Positions 36,996-46,128 of a stretch of DNA of 64,000 nucleotides are shown here, piece by piece. The translations under genes were made by a program, and so were the position numbers. Each line of letters begins with the position of its first letter. The stretch's first letter is position 1. The notes under the pieces are model-generated. The model did not search any database, was not told the origin of the DNA, and saw only the letters and a list, made by a program, of their open reading frames with translations. Source of the stretch: Noviherbaspirillum galbum (GTDB lineage Bacteria > Pseudomonadota > Gammaproteobacteria > Burkholderiales > Burkholderiaceae_D); assembly GCF_010974945.1 (NCBI RefSeq), contig NZ_JAAIVB010000065.1, positions 62,001 through 126,000 on the forward strand, given 5' to 3'.

Positions 36996-39193
36996 GCCGC
37001 GCCCCCGCCACGCAAGCCACCCAGCCGGATCGTTCCCGCCGCCGCTTCCTGAAAAGCTCCGCCGCCACGGCGGCCAGCCTGGTCGTCGGCTTCCATGTGC
37101 CCTTCCTGCGGAATGCGAATGCGCAGGCGAGCACCGGCACGCCCGAGGTGAATGCCTGGGTCGTTGTCAGGCCCGACGAGACGGTCGTCATCCGCGTGGC
37201 GCGTTCGGAAATGGGGCAGGGCTCGCTCACCGGCCTGGCGCAGCTCGTCGCCGAGGAACTGGAATGCGACTGGGCCAGGGTCACCACCGAATATCCCACG
37301 CCGGGCCAGAACCTCGCGCGCAACCGCGCCTGGGGCAACTTCTCCACCGGCGGCAGCCGCGGCATCCGCGAATCGCATGAATACGTGCGCATGGGCGGCG
37401 CCACGGCGCGCGCCATGCTGGTCCAGGCGGCGGCCGAGGAGTGGAAGGTGGCGCCCGCCGAATGCCGCGTCGCCAATGGCGTCATCAGCCATCCGAACGG
37501 CCGAAGCACCACCTTCGGCAAGGTCGCCGGAGCAGCCTCCAGGCTCGCGCCGCCCAAGGACATCAAGCTCAAGGATCCCAAGGACTGGAAGCTCGCCGGC
37601 AAGCGCCTCGCGCGCCTCGACACGATCGACAAGACCACCGGCAAGCAGGTCTATGGCATGGACCTCGCGATGCCCGGCATGCTCAATGCCGCGATCCGCG
37701 ATTGCCCGGTCTTCGGCGGCAAGATCAAGAGCATCAAGGCCGATGCAATCATGAACCGGCCGGGCGTGAAGAAGGTTGTGCGGGTCGGCGACAGCGCCGT
37801 GGCGGTGGTGGCCGATACCTGGTGGCGCGCCAAGACAGCGCTCGACGCCCTGCCGATCGAATGGGACAACGGCCCGAACGCCTCACTCTCCAGCGCGGAC
37901 ATCGCCCGCATGCTGCGCGAGGGATTGGATGCGCCCGACGCCGTCGTCGGCAACCAGAACGGCGATGCCGCCGGCGCGCTTGCGGGTGCCGCGCGCCGCA
38001 TCGAGGCGGTCTACTCCTATCCGTACCAGAACCACGCCACGATGGAAACGATGAACGCCACGGCACGCTGGACGCCGGAGCGCTGCGAAGTGTGGACGCC
38101 GACCCAGAACGGCGAAGCCGCGCTCGCGGCCGCCGCCGAAGCGGCCGGCCTGCCGCCATCCAGGTGCGAGGTCTACAAGCTCCACCTCGGCGGCGGATTC
38201 GGCCGGCGCGGCGCGGTGCACGACTGGGTGCGCCAGGTGGTGGCGATCGCGAAGGAAATGCCGGGCACGCCCATCAAGATGATCTGGACCCGCGAAGAAG
38301 ACATGCTGCATGGCCGCTACCATCCGGTCACGCAATGCAAGCTGAGCGCCGGCCTCGATGCCCAGGGCAATGTCACCGCGCTGCACATGCGCCTGTCGGG
38401 GCAGTCCATCCTCGCCGGCATCGCGCCGCAAAACATCCAGAACGGCAAGGATCCGGTGGCGTTCCAGGGTCTCAACCCGCCCGGTCCCGAAGCCTCCATC
38501 GGCTACAGCTTTCCCAACCTGCTGATCGACCATGCGATGCGCAACCCGCCGGTGCCGCCGGGTTTCTGGCGCGGCGTCAACCTGAACCACAACGCGATCT
38601 ACCTCGAGTGCTTCCTCGACGAGGTGGCGCACGCGACCAAACAGGACCCGCTGGCGCTGCGCCGCAAACTGATGGCCAACCATCCCAAACATCTCGCCGT
38701 GCTCAATGCCGCCGCGGAACGCGCCGGCTGGGGCAAACCGCTGCCGAAGGGCGTTTATCGCGGCCTGGCGCAGACCATGGGCTTCGGCAGCTATGTCGCC
38801 GCGGTCGCGGAAGTGTCGGTCAGCGACGACGGCAAGCTCAAGGTGCATCGCATCGTTGCCGCCACCGATCCGGGACATGCCGTCAATCCGCAGCAGATCG
38901 AGGCGCAGGTGGAAGGTTCCTTCGTCTACGGCCTGTCGGCCATGATGTACGGCGAATGCACGCTGAAGGACGGCCGCATGGAACAGGACAACTTCAGCAC
39001 CTACCCGGTCATGAAGATGGACGAGATGCCGCGCGTCGAAACCGTGCTCGTGCCCTCGGGCGGCTTCTGGGGCGGCGTCGGCGAACCGACCATCGCGGTC
39101 GCCGCGCCGGCTGTGCTCAATGCCATCTTTGCCGCCACCGGTAAGCGCATCCGCGATCTTCCGCTGAAGAACCACAGTCTCAAGCGGACATGA
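36992..39193 (+). CDS. iorB: Molybdenum hydroxylase large subunit, Tat-exported (IorB-like)
   Basis: A 733-residue molybdopterin-cytosine-dinucleotide-type subunit of the isoquinoline 1-oxidoreductase/aldehyde oxidoreductase group. The N-terminus has a twin-arginine signal ([15 protein letters not shown], then a hydrophobic stretch to NANA), so it works in the periplasm. Mo-cofactor motifs include [33 protein letters not shown] and, near the end, [15 protein letters not shown], whose Glu is the catalytic base in the family. There is no FAD subunit, so electrons probably leave through a cytochrome c. It overlaps both iorA and soxX by 4 bp; this coupling to sox genes is unusual. The substrate is unknown. 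Confidence 0.88.
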   Translation: MSRAPATQATQPDRSRRRFLKSSAATAASLVVGFHVPFLRNANAQASTGTPEVNAWVVVRPDETVVIRVARSEMGQGSLTGLAQLVAEELECDWARVTTEYPTPGQNLARNRAWGNFSTGGSRGIRESHEYVRMGGATARAMLVQAAAEEWKVAPAECRVANGVISHPNGRSTTFGKVAGAASRLAPPKDIKLKDPKDWKLAGKRLARLDTIDKTTGKQVYGMDLAMPGMLNAAIRDCPVFGGKIKSIKADAIMNRPGVKKVVRVGDSAVAVVADTWWRAKTALDALPIEWDNGPNASLSSADIARMLREGLDAPDAVVGNQNGDAAGALAGAARRIEAVYSYPYQNHATMETMNATARWTPERCEVWTPTQNGEAALAAAAEAAGLPPSRCEVYKLHLGGGFGRRGAVHDWVRQVVAIAKEMPGTPIKMIWTREEDMLHGRYHPVTQCKLSAGLDAQGNVTALHMRLSGQSILAGIAPQNIQNGKDPVAFQGLNPPGPEASIGYSFPNLLIDHAMRNPPVPPGFWRGVNLNHNAIYLECFLDEVAHATKQDPLALRRKLMANHPKHLAVLNAAAERAGWGKPLPKGVYRGLAQTMGFGSYVAAVAEVSVSDDGKLKVHRIVAATDPGHAVNPQQIEAQVEGSFVYGLSAMMYGECTLKDGRMEQDNFSTYPVMKMDEMPRVETVLVPSGGFWGGVGEPTIAVAAPAVLNAIFAATGKRIRDLPLKNHSLKRT

Positions 39194-39597
39194 CCGGAGC
39201 CATGGCGGCATCCCTGGGCGCGGCCTTCGCCTTGCTGCTCGCGCCGGGCGGCGCGGCCGCGCAGCAGGCGGATGAGCCGGGCGATCCGGCGCGCGGCCGC
39301 GCGATCGTCGCCAGCAGGCAGGCGGGCCTCTGCCTGCTCTGCCATGCCGCGCCGATCGCCGAAGAACGCTTCCAGGGCAACCTCGCACCCGATCTCGCGG
39401 GTGCGGGCAAGCGCTGGAGCGAAGGCGAGCTGCGCCTGCGCATGATGGACGCCGCCGCCTTCAATCCCGACACCATCATGCCTTCCTATGCCAGGACGGA
39501 AGGCTTCAACCGCGTCGCGCCGGCGCTCGCCGGCAAGCCCTTGCTGACGCCTCGGCAGATCGAAGACGTGGTTGCCTATTTGCGGACCCTGCAATGA
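39190..39597 (+). CDS. soxX: Sulfur-oxidation cytochrome c SoxX
   Basis: A 135-residue exported mono-heme cytochrome. It has a signal peptide (to about residue 24), the heme site CLLCH (Cys48, Cys51, His52), Met97 in DTIMPSY as likely axial ligand, and the SoxX-typical RGRAIVASRQ, ERFQGNLAPDLAGAGKRW and ALAGKPLLTPRQIEDVVAYL. With SoxA it forms the SoxAX complex, which couples a sulfur substrate oxidatively to the SoxY carrier Cys. The start overlaps the molybdenum subunit stop (ATGA). Confidence 0.92.
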   Translation: MTGAMAASLGAAFALLLAPGGAAAQQADEPGDPARGRAIVASRQAGLCLLCHAAPIAEERFQGNLAPDLAGAGKRWSEGELRLRMMDAAAFNPDTIMPSYARTEGFNRVAPALAGKPLLTPRQIEDVVAYLRTLQ

Positions 39598-40070
39598 CAC
39601 TGACGCATCACACCAAGGGAGCAACCGGCGCGAACGCCATGCGCAGGCTGGTGCTGGCGGCCGGCATGAGCTTGCTCGTGCGTCCGGCGTCGGCCACGCC
39701 GCAGACGCTGGACGCGGCGATCCGCGCCTTCACCGGCGGCGCGCAGCTGGGCGCGGGCAAGGTCGTGCTCGACGTGGCGCCGCTGGTCGACAATGGCAAC
39801 GTGGTTCCGCTGTCGGTGCGGGTCGACAGCCCCATGAGCGCCGACAATCACGTCACCGACATCGCCGTGTTCAACGAACGCAATCCCCAGTCCGATGTCG
39901 CGCGCTTCAGGCTCGGTCCGCGTGCCGGCAAGGCGGAGGTTTCCACCCGCATCCGCCTCGCAACCTCCCAGAAGCTGACCGCGATCGCGCGCTTCAGCGA
40001 CGGCAGCTTCCAGGCCCAGACCGTGGACGTGATCGTTACCCTGGCGGCTTGCATCGAAGGAGAGGCGTGA
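39594..40070 (+). CDS. soxY: Sulfur carrier subunit SoxY, non-canonical C-terminus
   Basis: A 158-residue exported protein (signal about residues 16-34, with an RR pair) with the SoxY beta-sandwich pattern (IRAFTGGAQLGAGKVVLDVAP; NERNPQSDVARFRLGP; RIRLATSQKLTAIARFSDG). SoxY carries the substrate on a Cys of a C-terminal swinging arm that classically ends GGCGG. Here the chain ends TLAACIEGEA: the Cys (153) is kept but the glycines are gone and five residues follow it. It may therefore belong to a SoxY variant. It overlaps soxX by 4 bp and is followed by soxZ after 2 bp. Confidence 0.88.
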   Translation: MTLTHHTKGATGANAMRRLVLAAGMSLLVRPASATPQTLDAAIRAFTGGAQLGAGKVVLDVAPLVDNGNVVPLSVRVDSPMSADNHVTDIAVFNERNPQSDVARFRLGPRAGKAEVSTRIRLATSQKLTAIARFSDGSFQAQTVDVIVTLAACIEGEA

Positions 40071-40072
40071 CC

Positions 40073-40396
40073 ATGGCGCGCGCCCTGATCACCATGCCGA
40101 AGACGGCCAGGAAAGGGGAGATCATCGACATCCGCGCCCTGATCGCCCATCCGATGGAAACCGGATACCGGCCTGGCGCGGACGGCCGCATCCTGCCGCG
40201 CAACATCATTGTCCACTTCTCGTGCCGCTATGGCGATATCGAAGTCTTCAGCGCCGACCTCTACCCGGCCATTGCCGCCAATCCCTACATTGCCTTTCAC
40301 ACGGTCGCTACCGAAAGCGCTGTCCTGAGCTTCCGGTGGGAAGGCGACAATGGCTTCGACCAGACCGAACGCATGGAACTCACGGTGAATGGCTAA
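40073..40396 (+). CDS. soxZ: Sulfur carrier partner SoxZ
   Basis: A 107-residue protein with the SoxZ pattern ARKGEIIDIRALIAHPMETG, then YRPGADGRILPRNIIVHFSCRY, and FRWEGDNGFDQTERMELTV. SoxZ lacks a signal peptide and is exported with SoxY as a heterodimer, which is the case here. A GGAGAGG site lies about eight bases before ATG 40073. It overlaps soxA by 8 bp. Confidence 0.93.
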   Translation: MARALITMPKTARKGEIIDIRALIAHPMETGYRPGADGRILPRNIIVHFSCRYGDIEVFSADLYPAIAANPYIAFHTVATESAVLSFRWEGDNGFDQTERMELTVNG

Positions 40397-41171
40397 CGAG
40401 GTCTTGCCCGTCGCGCTCCTCGCCAGCGTCCTCGCGCTGGCCGGGGTGCTCGCGGCTTCTCCCTCTTTGTCCGCCGAGCGCCGTTCCGGCTACGAGGACA
40501 TGGGACCGGCCATCCAGGCGATGCAGCGCGACGATGCCCAGAACCCGGCGACGCTGTGGGTCAAGGAAGGCGAGCTGATGTGGGGAACCAGGACGGGTCG
40601 GGCGCAGCGCTCATGCGCCGATTGCCATGGCGAGGCCGAGCGTGGCATGAAGGGTGTCGCTGCGCGTTATCCGGCGTTCGACCCGGCCCTCGGCAAGCCG
40701 CTCACGCTTGCGCAGCGCATCAACCAGTGCCGCACGCAGCGCCAGCGGGCGGAAGCGCTCGCGCCGGAAAGCGACGGCATGCTGCAGCTCGAAAGCTTCG
40801 TCGCCCTGCAGTCGCGCGGCATGCCCATCGTGCAGCAGGATCCGCGCCTGCAAACCCATCGTGACCGCGGCGAGGCCTTGTTCCGCCAGCGGCTCGGCCA
40901 GCTCAATCTCTCCTGCGCCCAGTGCCACGACGAGCGCGCCGGCCTGCGTCTCGGCGGCACGCCGATTCCGCAGGGGCATCCGAACGGCTATCCGCTGTAC
41001 AGGCTGGAATGGCAGGCGGTCGGTTCTCTCGGCCGGCGTTTGCGAAATTGCATGACGGGCGTGCGTGCGGCGCCTTACGCTGTCGATGCGCCGGAAATGA
41101 CCGATCTCGAAATCTTTCTCAAGTGGCGCGCGCGCGGCATGGCGATGGAGTCGCCCGCCGTGCGGCCATGA
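40389..41171 (+). CDS. soxA: Di-heme cytochrome SoxA
   Basis: A 260-residue exported protein with two heme sites, CADCH (76-80) and CAQCH (176-180), and the active-site Cys221 in RRLRNCMTGVRA that serves as heme ligand/persulfide in SoxA. Some SoxA proteins have lost the first heme; this one keeps both. Partner of SoxX. The start overlaps soxZ; its stop lies 11 bp before the next cytochrome gene. Confidence 0.92.
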   Translation: MANEVLPVALLASVLALAGVLAASPSLSAERRSGYEDMGPAIQAMQRDDAQNPATLWVKEGELMWGTRTGRAQRSCADCHGEAERGMKGVAARYPAFDPALGKPLTLAQRINQCRTQRQRAEALAPESDGMLQLESFVALQSRGMPIVQQDPRLQTHRDRGEALFRQRLGQLNLSCAQCHDERAGLRLGGTPIPQGHPNGYPLYRLEWQAVGSLGRRLRNCMTGVRAAPYAVDAPEMTDLEIFLKWRARGMAMESPAVRP

Positions 41172-41182
41172 AAGGATCCTGG

Positions 41183-41533
41183 ATGAAGACCTTCTTTCCT
41201 GCCCTGTTGCTGATCATGACCGGCATGCCGGCGGCGCTTGCACAGACCGCACCCGTGCAAGCGGTATCCGACCGGCAGTTCGCCCGCCAGATCGCCGCCA
41301 CTTGCGCCGGCTGCCATGACACCAATGGCCATGCGCAGGGTAACGCCATCCCGTCGCTGGCGGGAAGAAGCCGGGAAGAACTCACGGCCCAGATGCAGGC
41401 CTTCCGCAGTGGCGCGCGGCCCGGCACCATCATGCAGCAGCTCGCCAAGGGATATTCCAGCGAGCAGATCGACGCCATCGCGGCGTATCTCGCGGCGCAA
41501 TCGCGCGAATCCGCCAAGGGGAGCCAACAGTGA
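41183..41533 (+). CDS. Small exported cytochrome c, flavocytochrome c partner
   Basis: A 116-residue protein with a signal peptide (MKTFFPALLLIMTGMPAALA) and one heme site CAGCH (41-45), with Met84 as likely second ligand. It resembles the cytochrome subunit of sulfide-oxidising flavocytochrome c and SoxE-type cytochromes. It overlaps the following flavoprotein gene by 4 bp, so it is very probably that protein's electron acceptor. AAGGA six bases before ATG 41183; an ATG at 41168 overlapping soxA is the alternative start. Confidence 0.85.
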   Translation: MKTFFPALLLIMTGMPAALAQTAPVQAVSDRQFARQIAATCAGCHDTNGHAQGNAIPSLAGRSREELTAQMQAFRSGARPGTIMQQLAKGYSSEQIDAIAAYLAAQSRESAKGSQQ

Positions 41534-42801
41534 AGCGGCGCGCATTCCTCAAGACGGCGGGCGCATCCGCCACCTGGGCGCTGGCGGGCTGCGCCAGCAT
41601 CGGCAATTGCGCCCGGCCGCAGGTCGTGGTGGTGGGCGGCGGTTTCGGCGGCGCCACGGCCGCGAAATACCTGCGCCTCTGGAGCGAAGGTGGCATCGAC
41701 GTCACGCTCGTCGAACCCAATCCCCGCTTCGTTTCCTGTCCCTTGTCGAATCTCGTGCTCGGCGGCCATCGCACGCTGGACGACCTCACGCTGGACTACG
41801 ATGCCTTGCCGCGCCGTTACGGCGTCAGGCTTGTCCATGCCAGCGTGGCCGAGGTCAGGCACGACCGGCGGGAAGCCGCGCTGTCCGATGGCACGGTGCT
41901 GCGCTATGACCGCATCGTGCTTTCGCCCGGCGTGGAGTTCATGTTCGACGCCTTGCCGGCGTTGTCCTCGCCCGCCGCCCGCAACCAGGTCGTACATGCG
42001 TGGAAGGCCGGGCCGCAGACGCTGGCCCTGCGCAGGCAGCTCGAAGCCATGCCGGATGGCGGCGTGTTCGTGATGACGGTGCCCCCGCAACCCTATCGTT
42101 GCCCGCCCGGCCCCTATGAACGCGCCTGCCAGGTCGCCACTTACTTCCAACGCGCGAAGCCGCGTTCCAAGGTGCTGATCCTCGATGCCAATGACGACGT
42201 CGTTTCCAAGGGCGCGCTGTTCAAGCGCATCTGGGCGGAGCGCTATCCGGGCATGATCGAATACCAGCCGCAGTTCCGGCTCGCGGATGCCGACCTGCCC
42301 AATGCCGCCGTCATATCCGAGCTTGGCGACAGGGTACGGGCCGACGTGCTCAACCTCATACCGCCGCAGCGGGCCGGCGACATCGCGTTGCAGGCCGGCG
42401 TCGCCAATGCCAACGGCCGCTGGTGCCATGTCGACTTTCGTTCCTTCGAGTCGACGCGCATGCCCGGCGTGCACGTGCTGGGCGATGCCATCCAGGTGGC
42501 GCCGCTGATGCCGAAGTCGGGGCACATGGCGAACCAGCACGCCAAGGTATGCGCCGGGGCCATCGTCGCTGCGTTCGAGGGACATGAGATGGCCGGCTCG
42601 CCGGTGATCAACAATACCTGCTACAGCTTCGTCACCGGCAAGGAAGCAATCCATGTCGCGTCGGTGCATGCCTACGATGCCGCGGCGCGGAGCCTGATCG
42701 TGGTGCCGGGGTCCGGCGGATTGTCACCAGGCGCAAGCGAGCTCGAAGGGCGGTATGCCGGCGACTGGGCCAGGAATATCTGGAGCGACATGCTGGCCTG
42801 A
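41530..42801 (+). CDS. soxF: Flavocytochrome c-type sulfide dehydrogenase flavoprotein (SoxF/FccB)
   Basis: A 423-residue protein with a Tat signal (MKRRAFLKTAGAS) and an FAD-binding motif (QVVVVGGGFGGATAAKYL). Cys70 in RFVSCPLSNLVLGGH is at the place of the covalent flavin/active-site Cys, and YRCPPGPYERACQ is another Cys pair typical of flavocytochrome c. VLGDAIQVAPLMPKSGHMANQ is the second FAD motif. It oxidises sulfide or a persulfide and passes electrons to the cytochrome encoded just upstream. Last gene of the operon. Confidence 0.88.
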   Translation: MKRRAFLKTAGASATWALAGCASIGNCARPQVVVVGGGFGGATAAKYLRLWSEGGIDVTLVEPNPRFVSCPLSNLVLGGHRTLDDLTLDYDALPRRYGVRLVHASVAEVRHDRREAALSDGTVLRYDRIVLSPGVEFMFDALPALSSPAARNQVVHAWKAGPQTLALRRQLEAMPDGGVFVMTVPPQPYRCPPGPYERACQVATYFQRAKPRSKVLILDANDDVVSKGALFKRIWAERYPGMIEYQPQFRLADADLPNAAVISELGDRVRADVLNLIPPQRAGDIALQAGVANANGRWCHVDFRSFESTRMPGVHVLGDAIQVAPLMPKSGHMANQHAKVCAGAIVAAFEGHEMAGSPVINNTCYSFVTGKEAIHVASVHAYDAAARSLIVVPGSGGLSPGASELEGRYAGDWARNIWSDMLA

Positions 42802-42820
42802 CGGCCAGCGAAGGTCCGGC

Positions 42821-43564
42821 TCAATGAATCGGCTTGACGAACAGGCCGATAGTCAGCGCCACCCCGATGCATACGATCGCCACCCGCAGCACCTTCTCGT
42901 TCACGCGATGCAGCGCCCACGACCCCATCAGTCCGCCGACGATCGCCCCGCCGCCGAGAATGAGCGCCTGCGGCCAGTGTAGTTGCGGCGAAGTCACGAA
43001 GAAGGCGACCGCGGCCGCATTCATCACGCCGGCAAGGACGTTCTTGGTGGCACCCGCATGCCGCGTCGGCACGCCGGCCATGGTCAGCGCCGCCAGCATC
43101 AGGAAGCCGATGCCGCCGCCGAAATAGCCGCCGTAGATGGCGATGAAGAATTGCGCGACCCCGGTGGCGACAGGCCCGAGGTGAACCGGCTCCTCGCTGT
43201 GCTTGCGGAAGAAGCTGCCCCAGGCGAAGACGGTGGTGGCGAACAGCACCAGCCAGGGCACGAGAAGCGTGAAGACGCTGGACGGCGTCTTGAGCAGCAG
43301 CAGTCCGCCCAATGCGCCGCCGAGCACGCTGACGGCAAACAATGCCTTGAAGGATAGCGATCCGGCGCCGCTCACCAGCTTCCGTCCCGCGAGGCCGGTC
43401 GTGACCTGGCCGGGGAAGAGCGCGACGGTGGACGTGATGTTGGCGGCGAGGGGCGTCATGCCCGACAGGATGAGCGCGGGCAGGGTGACGAAAGAGCCGC
43501 CGCCGGCGAGGGAATTTTGGAGGCCGGCCCACAAGCCGGCCAGGAAGAGAAGTGCGAGCAGCAT
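42821..43564 (-). CDS. TauE/SafE-family (TSUP) membrane transporter
   Basis: A 247-residue protein with about seven to eight membrane helices and the TSUP pattern (GLQNSLAGGGSFVTLPALILSG in two halves; IYGGYFGGGIGFLML). Family members export sulfite or sulfoacetate, or move sulfur compounds associated with sox genes. It converges on the sox operon with a 19-bp gap, which supports a role in moving a sulfur product or substrate. Direction and substrate are inferred only. Confidence 0.82.
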   Translation of the reverse strand: MLLALLFLAGLWAGLQNSLAGGGSFVTLPALILSGMTPLAANITSTVALFPGQVTTGLAGRKLVSGAGSLSFKALFAVSVLGGALGGLLLLKTPSSVFTLLVPWLVLFATTVFAWGSFFRKHSEEPVHLGPVATGVAQFFIAIYGGYFGGGIGFLMLAALTMAGVPTRHAGATKNVLAGVMNAAAVAFFVTSPQLHWPQALILGGGAIVGGLMGSWALHRVNEKVLRVAIVCIGVALTIGLFVKPIH

Positions 43565-43635
43565 TGGCGACGAAAGAGAAAAGATGAAATGGTAATGTGT
43601 TACGGGAACTGCCGCTTGAGGGCGCTGGCGGGCCT

Positions 43636-44571
43636 TTATTCCAGGGCTCGCCCCATCCACTGGATTGCCCCGTCGACCGTGCGGAAATCGCAGACCGAGC
43701 GGCAGGCAATGTGCGGGTGCGCCTGTCGCAGCATGCGCGAGAGCGCGCTCGCCGGACCGAGTTCGAAAGCCGCCGTCACCCCGGACTCCGCGACGGCATC
43801 GAGGCAGTCCTTGAAGCGGATGGGTTCGGCAAGCTGGCGCGACAGCGCATTCGCGCCGGCGTCGGCAGACGTGAGCCGCTCCGCGTCGACGCCGGCAATG
43901 ACCGGAATGCCGGCATCGCGCAGCAGGGAACCCAGCATCGCATGAAAGGGAGCCTGTGCCGGCTGCATCAGCGGCGTGTGGGAGGCGACGTTCACCGGTA
44001 GGACCGTCAGCTTGCCGGCTTGCCGCTCGACGACCTCGCGCAGTGCGGGTAACTGGCGCTGCAGGCCACCCACGATCACGCTTGCCGGCGTCTCGATCGC
44101 AAGCGAGAAGCCGGTCTGCGCCAGGACGCCGTCGAGAAGTTCGCCAGGCAGGCCGGATACCGCCGCCAGAGCCTGGACGGGGCCGCCGTCGGCGCAGTCC
44201 GACATGAGCGCCGCGCGGCGTCGGGCAAGGCTGATCGCTTCGTCCGCATCCAGTCCGCCGGCGACGGCCCAGGCGCTGAGTTCGCCGACGCTGTAGCCCA
44301 CCACCGCTGCCGGCGTCGGCAGCGCGTCCTTGAGCGCGATCCAGGTGGCGAGCGTCGAGGCAACGACGAGCGCCTGGGCGGACCGATTGTCGAACAAGGC
44401 CTGCGGATCGCGCAGCACGTCGTCGAGGCTGGCTCCGGCGTGGCCGCATGCGGCGGGAAGATCCCAGCGCGACAGGGCCGCGCGGGCAGTTGCATGCTGG
44501 CGGGCGAAATCGAACATGGCAGCATGCTGGCCGCCCTGGCCCGGGCACAGCAGGGCAAGGCGGCCGCTCAT
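43636..44571 (-). CDS. mdcH: Malonyl-S-ACP transferase of malonate decarboxylase (MdcH)
   Basis: A 311-residue FabD-like acyltransferase. LCPGQGGQ is at the N-terminus, the nucleophile Ser94 is in VGYSVGELSAW and His198 in NVASHTPLM completes the pair. MdcH loads malonyl groups from malonyl-CoA onto the decarboxylase ACP to start the cycle. It is the last gene of the mdc operon and overlaps mdcB by 4 bp. Confidence 0.88.
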   Translation of the reverse strand: MSGRLALLCPGQGGQHAAMFDFARQHATARAALSRWDLPAACGHAGASLDDVLRDPQALFDNRSAQALVVASTLATWIALKDALPTPAAVVGYSVGELSAWAVAGGLDADEAISLARRRAALMSDCADGGPVQALAAVSGLPGELLDGVLAQTGFSLAIETPASVIVGGLQRQLPALREVVERQAGKLTVLPVNVASHTPLMQPAQAPFHAMLGSLLRDAGIPVIAGVDAERLTSADAGANALSRQLAEPIRFKDCLDAVAESGVTAAFELGPASALSRMLRQAHPHIACRSVCDFRTVDGAIQWMGRALE

Positions 44572-45449
44572 GGATGGTTGGACGACACCGATCGCGTCGC
44601 TTCATGCACGAAGGTGGCGGCAGCCAGCAGGTCCGCCGCACCGCCGGGCGAGAGGCGCTTCGCGACGAAGCGCCGGTGGCAGGCGATTGCCTGCGCTTCC
44701 CAGTCAGGCTGCGCGGTGCCGCCCGCCGCCAGAAAGGCGTTCGCTTCCTGGCGCACGAGGCGCGCGCCTTCAAGGCCGCCGCGATGGTAGACGTTGGTAT
44801 CCTCGAGCCCGGCCATGAGGGCGAAGAAGGCATCGACGCGCGCGCAGCGCCAGCCGCGACCGCCGTTCAGCGTGGCGCGCAGGCGCGGCAAGGCGATCTC
44901 GAATACCGCGGGAAAGCCCGCCGCCGCTTCGTCGCGCGCGCCGCGGATGCCGTAGCGCGCGCGGGCCAGCGCGCCATGGCTGCGGTCCGGTTCACGATGG
45001 TCCGCGAGGGCGGCGCCCCAATGACTCAGCAAGGCATCGCGGATGTCGCCTGGTTCAGGCCTGCTGGAAGGCATGCGCGATGCGGCGGCTGCCGCGCACA
45101 GCATGCCGAGGGTGAAGATGGCGCCGCGATGCGTGTTGATGCCGCCGGTGGCGAGCAGCATGCGCCGCTCGGCATCCATGCCAAGCTGGCGCAAGGCGGC
45201 GAAGGGCGCCAGTTCCGCACCGGCGCGCGCGATGTCGGCGAAATAGGCGCGCAGGGAAAACAGGCTGCGCACGAAGGTGGAGGCATCCATGTCCTCATGG
45301 CTGCCGGTGTCGACCAGCGATACCAAGCCAGGCTTGGGATACAAGGTCACTTCCTCGTACAGGTGACGGACCGCGAGGCGCGCGAGTTCACGCGGAGCGC
45401 GGCATGGCGCCGGCAGCGATGGCCCTGGCCTCGGCAAGGCGTCAGCCAT
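44568..45449 (-). CDS. mdcB: Triphosphoribosyl-dephospho-CoA synthase (MdcB)
   Basis: A 293-residue protein of the CitG/MdcB family (LYEEVTLYPKPGLVSLVDTGSHEDMDASTF in two blocks; GINTHRGAIFTLG; DTNVYHRGG). It makes the prosthetic-group precursor from dephospho-CoA and ATP. GGAGG lies five bases before ATG 45449. The start overlaps mdcG by 8 bp. Confidence 0.9.
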   Translation of the reverse strand: MADALPRPGPSLPAPCRAPRELARLAVRHLYEEVTLYPKPGLVSLVDTGSHEDMDASTFVRSLFSLRAYFADIARAGAELAPFAALRQLGMDAERRMLLATGGINTHRGAIFTLGMLCAAAAASRMPSSRPEPGDIRDALLSHWGAALADHREPDRSHGALARARYGIRGARDEAAAGFPAVFEIALPRLRATLNGGRGWRCARVDAFFALMAGLEDTNVYHRGGLEGARLVRQEANAFLAAGGTAQPDWEAQAIACHRRFVAKRLSPGGAADLLAAATFVHEATRSVSSNHP

Positions 45450-46128
45450 GATTGCCTCCGAAGGTGTCGAGCGTTTGAAGCAACCGGGCCGGCGGCAGCA
45501 AGGCCACCGTATCGATCGACTTGGCGAGCACGCGCGACCCTGCCGCCAGTTTGTCCAGGATGGCCCACTCCTTCCACGCCACCGCATTGCCGTCCGGGAA
45601 CATAATTTCCCCATCCAGCGGCAGGGCGCCGGCATGACGGCGTAGCAGGGACACGAAGCCGTCGAGCTGGCCGCGCGTCGCCGGGCGGCAAAGCAGGTCG
45701 ATGTCCGATCCGGCGCCCAGGCAAGGGAGACCGGTGATGGCCTGCATTGCCACGGAGCCGAACATGGCCAGGTCGAGTCTTTCCGCGGCGGCCTCGTCCA
45801 GCAAGGACCGGAAGGCTGGATGCCATGTATCCGGAATGGCGCCGGCCGCATCCGCGAGGGCGCGCGGCGGTTGGACGGTCACGATGTCATCGATGGCAGC
45901 GCGCAACGCGATGCGGATCTTCCGGCCTTCGCGCGGCGGACCGGCGATGGCCAGGGCGACCTCGTTTTCTAGCATGCCAGGCTCGCGCCGACGCACGATC
46001 AGAGGAAATGCATTGTCACGCCACTGGCGCAGGATGGTGTCCCCGTCCTGGCCGGTTTGCGCAGAGGCATCCATTGCCCGCTGCCAGCCCCTGGCCGACA
46101 GCCAGGCGAGGTCATGCCGGTTGTACAT
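45442..46128 (-). CDS. mdcG: Phosphoribosyl-dephospho-CoA transferase (MdcG)
   Basis: A 228-residue nucleotidyltransferase. FGSVAMQAITGLPCLGAGSD, then IDLL, contains the GS and DxD motifs for metal/nucleotide binding. N-terminal RHDLAWLS and LIVRRREPG are typical of MdcG. It attaches the 2'-(5''-triphosphoribosyl)-3'-dephospho-CoA group to the MdcC carrier. It overlaps mdcE by 17 bp. Confidence 0.88.
   Translation of the reverse strand: MYNRHDLAWLSARGWQRAMDASAQTGQDGDTILRQWRDNAFPLIVRRREPGMLENEVALAIAGPPREGRKIRIALRAAIDDIVTVQPPRALADAAGAIPDTWHPAFRSLLDEAAAERLDLAMFGSVAMQAITGLPCLGAGSDIDLLCRPATRGQLDGFVSLLRRHAGALPLDGEIMFPDGNAVAWKEWAILDKLAAGSRVLAKSIDTVALLPPARLLQTLDTFGGNHG

Noticed and set aside
36992-39193. 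SoxC/sulfite-dehydrogenase assignment for the molybdenum subunit of the sox operon
   Set aside because: The sequence belongs to the xanthine-oxidase/isoquinoline-oxidoreductase family (GVGEP Glu, partner with two 2Fe-2S sites), not to the sulfite-oxidase family.
41183-41533. SoxD (cytochrome subunit of sulfite dehydrogenase)
   Set aside because: It is far too short, with a single heme, and is coupled to a flavocytochrome-c-type flavoprotein gene rather than to soxC.
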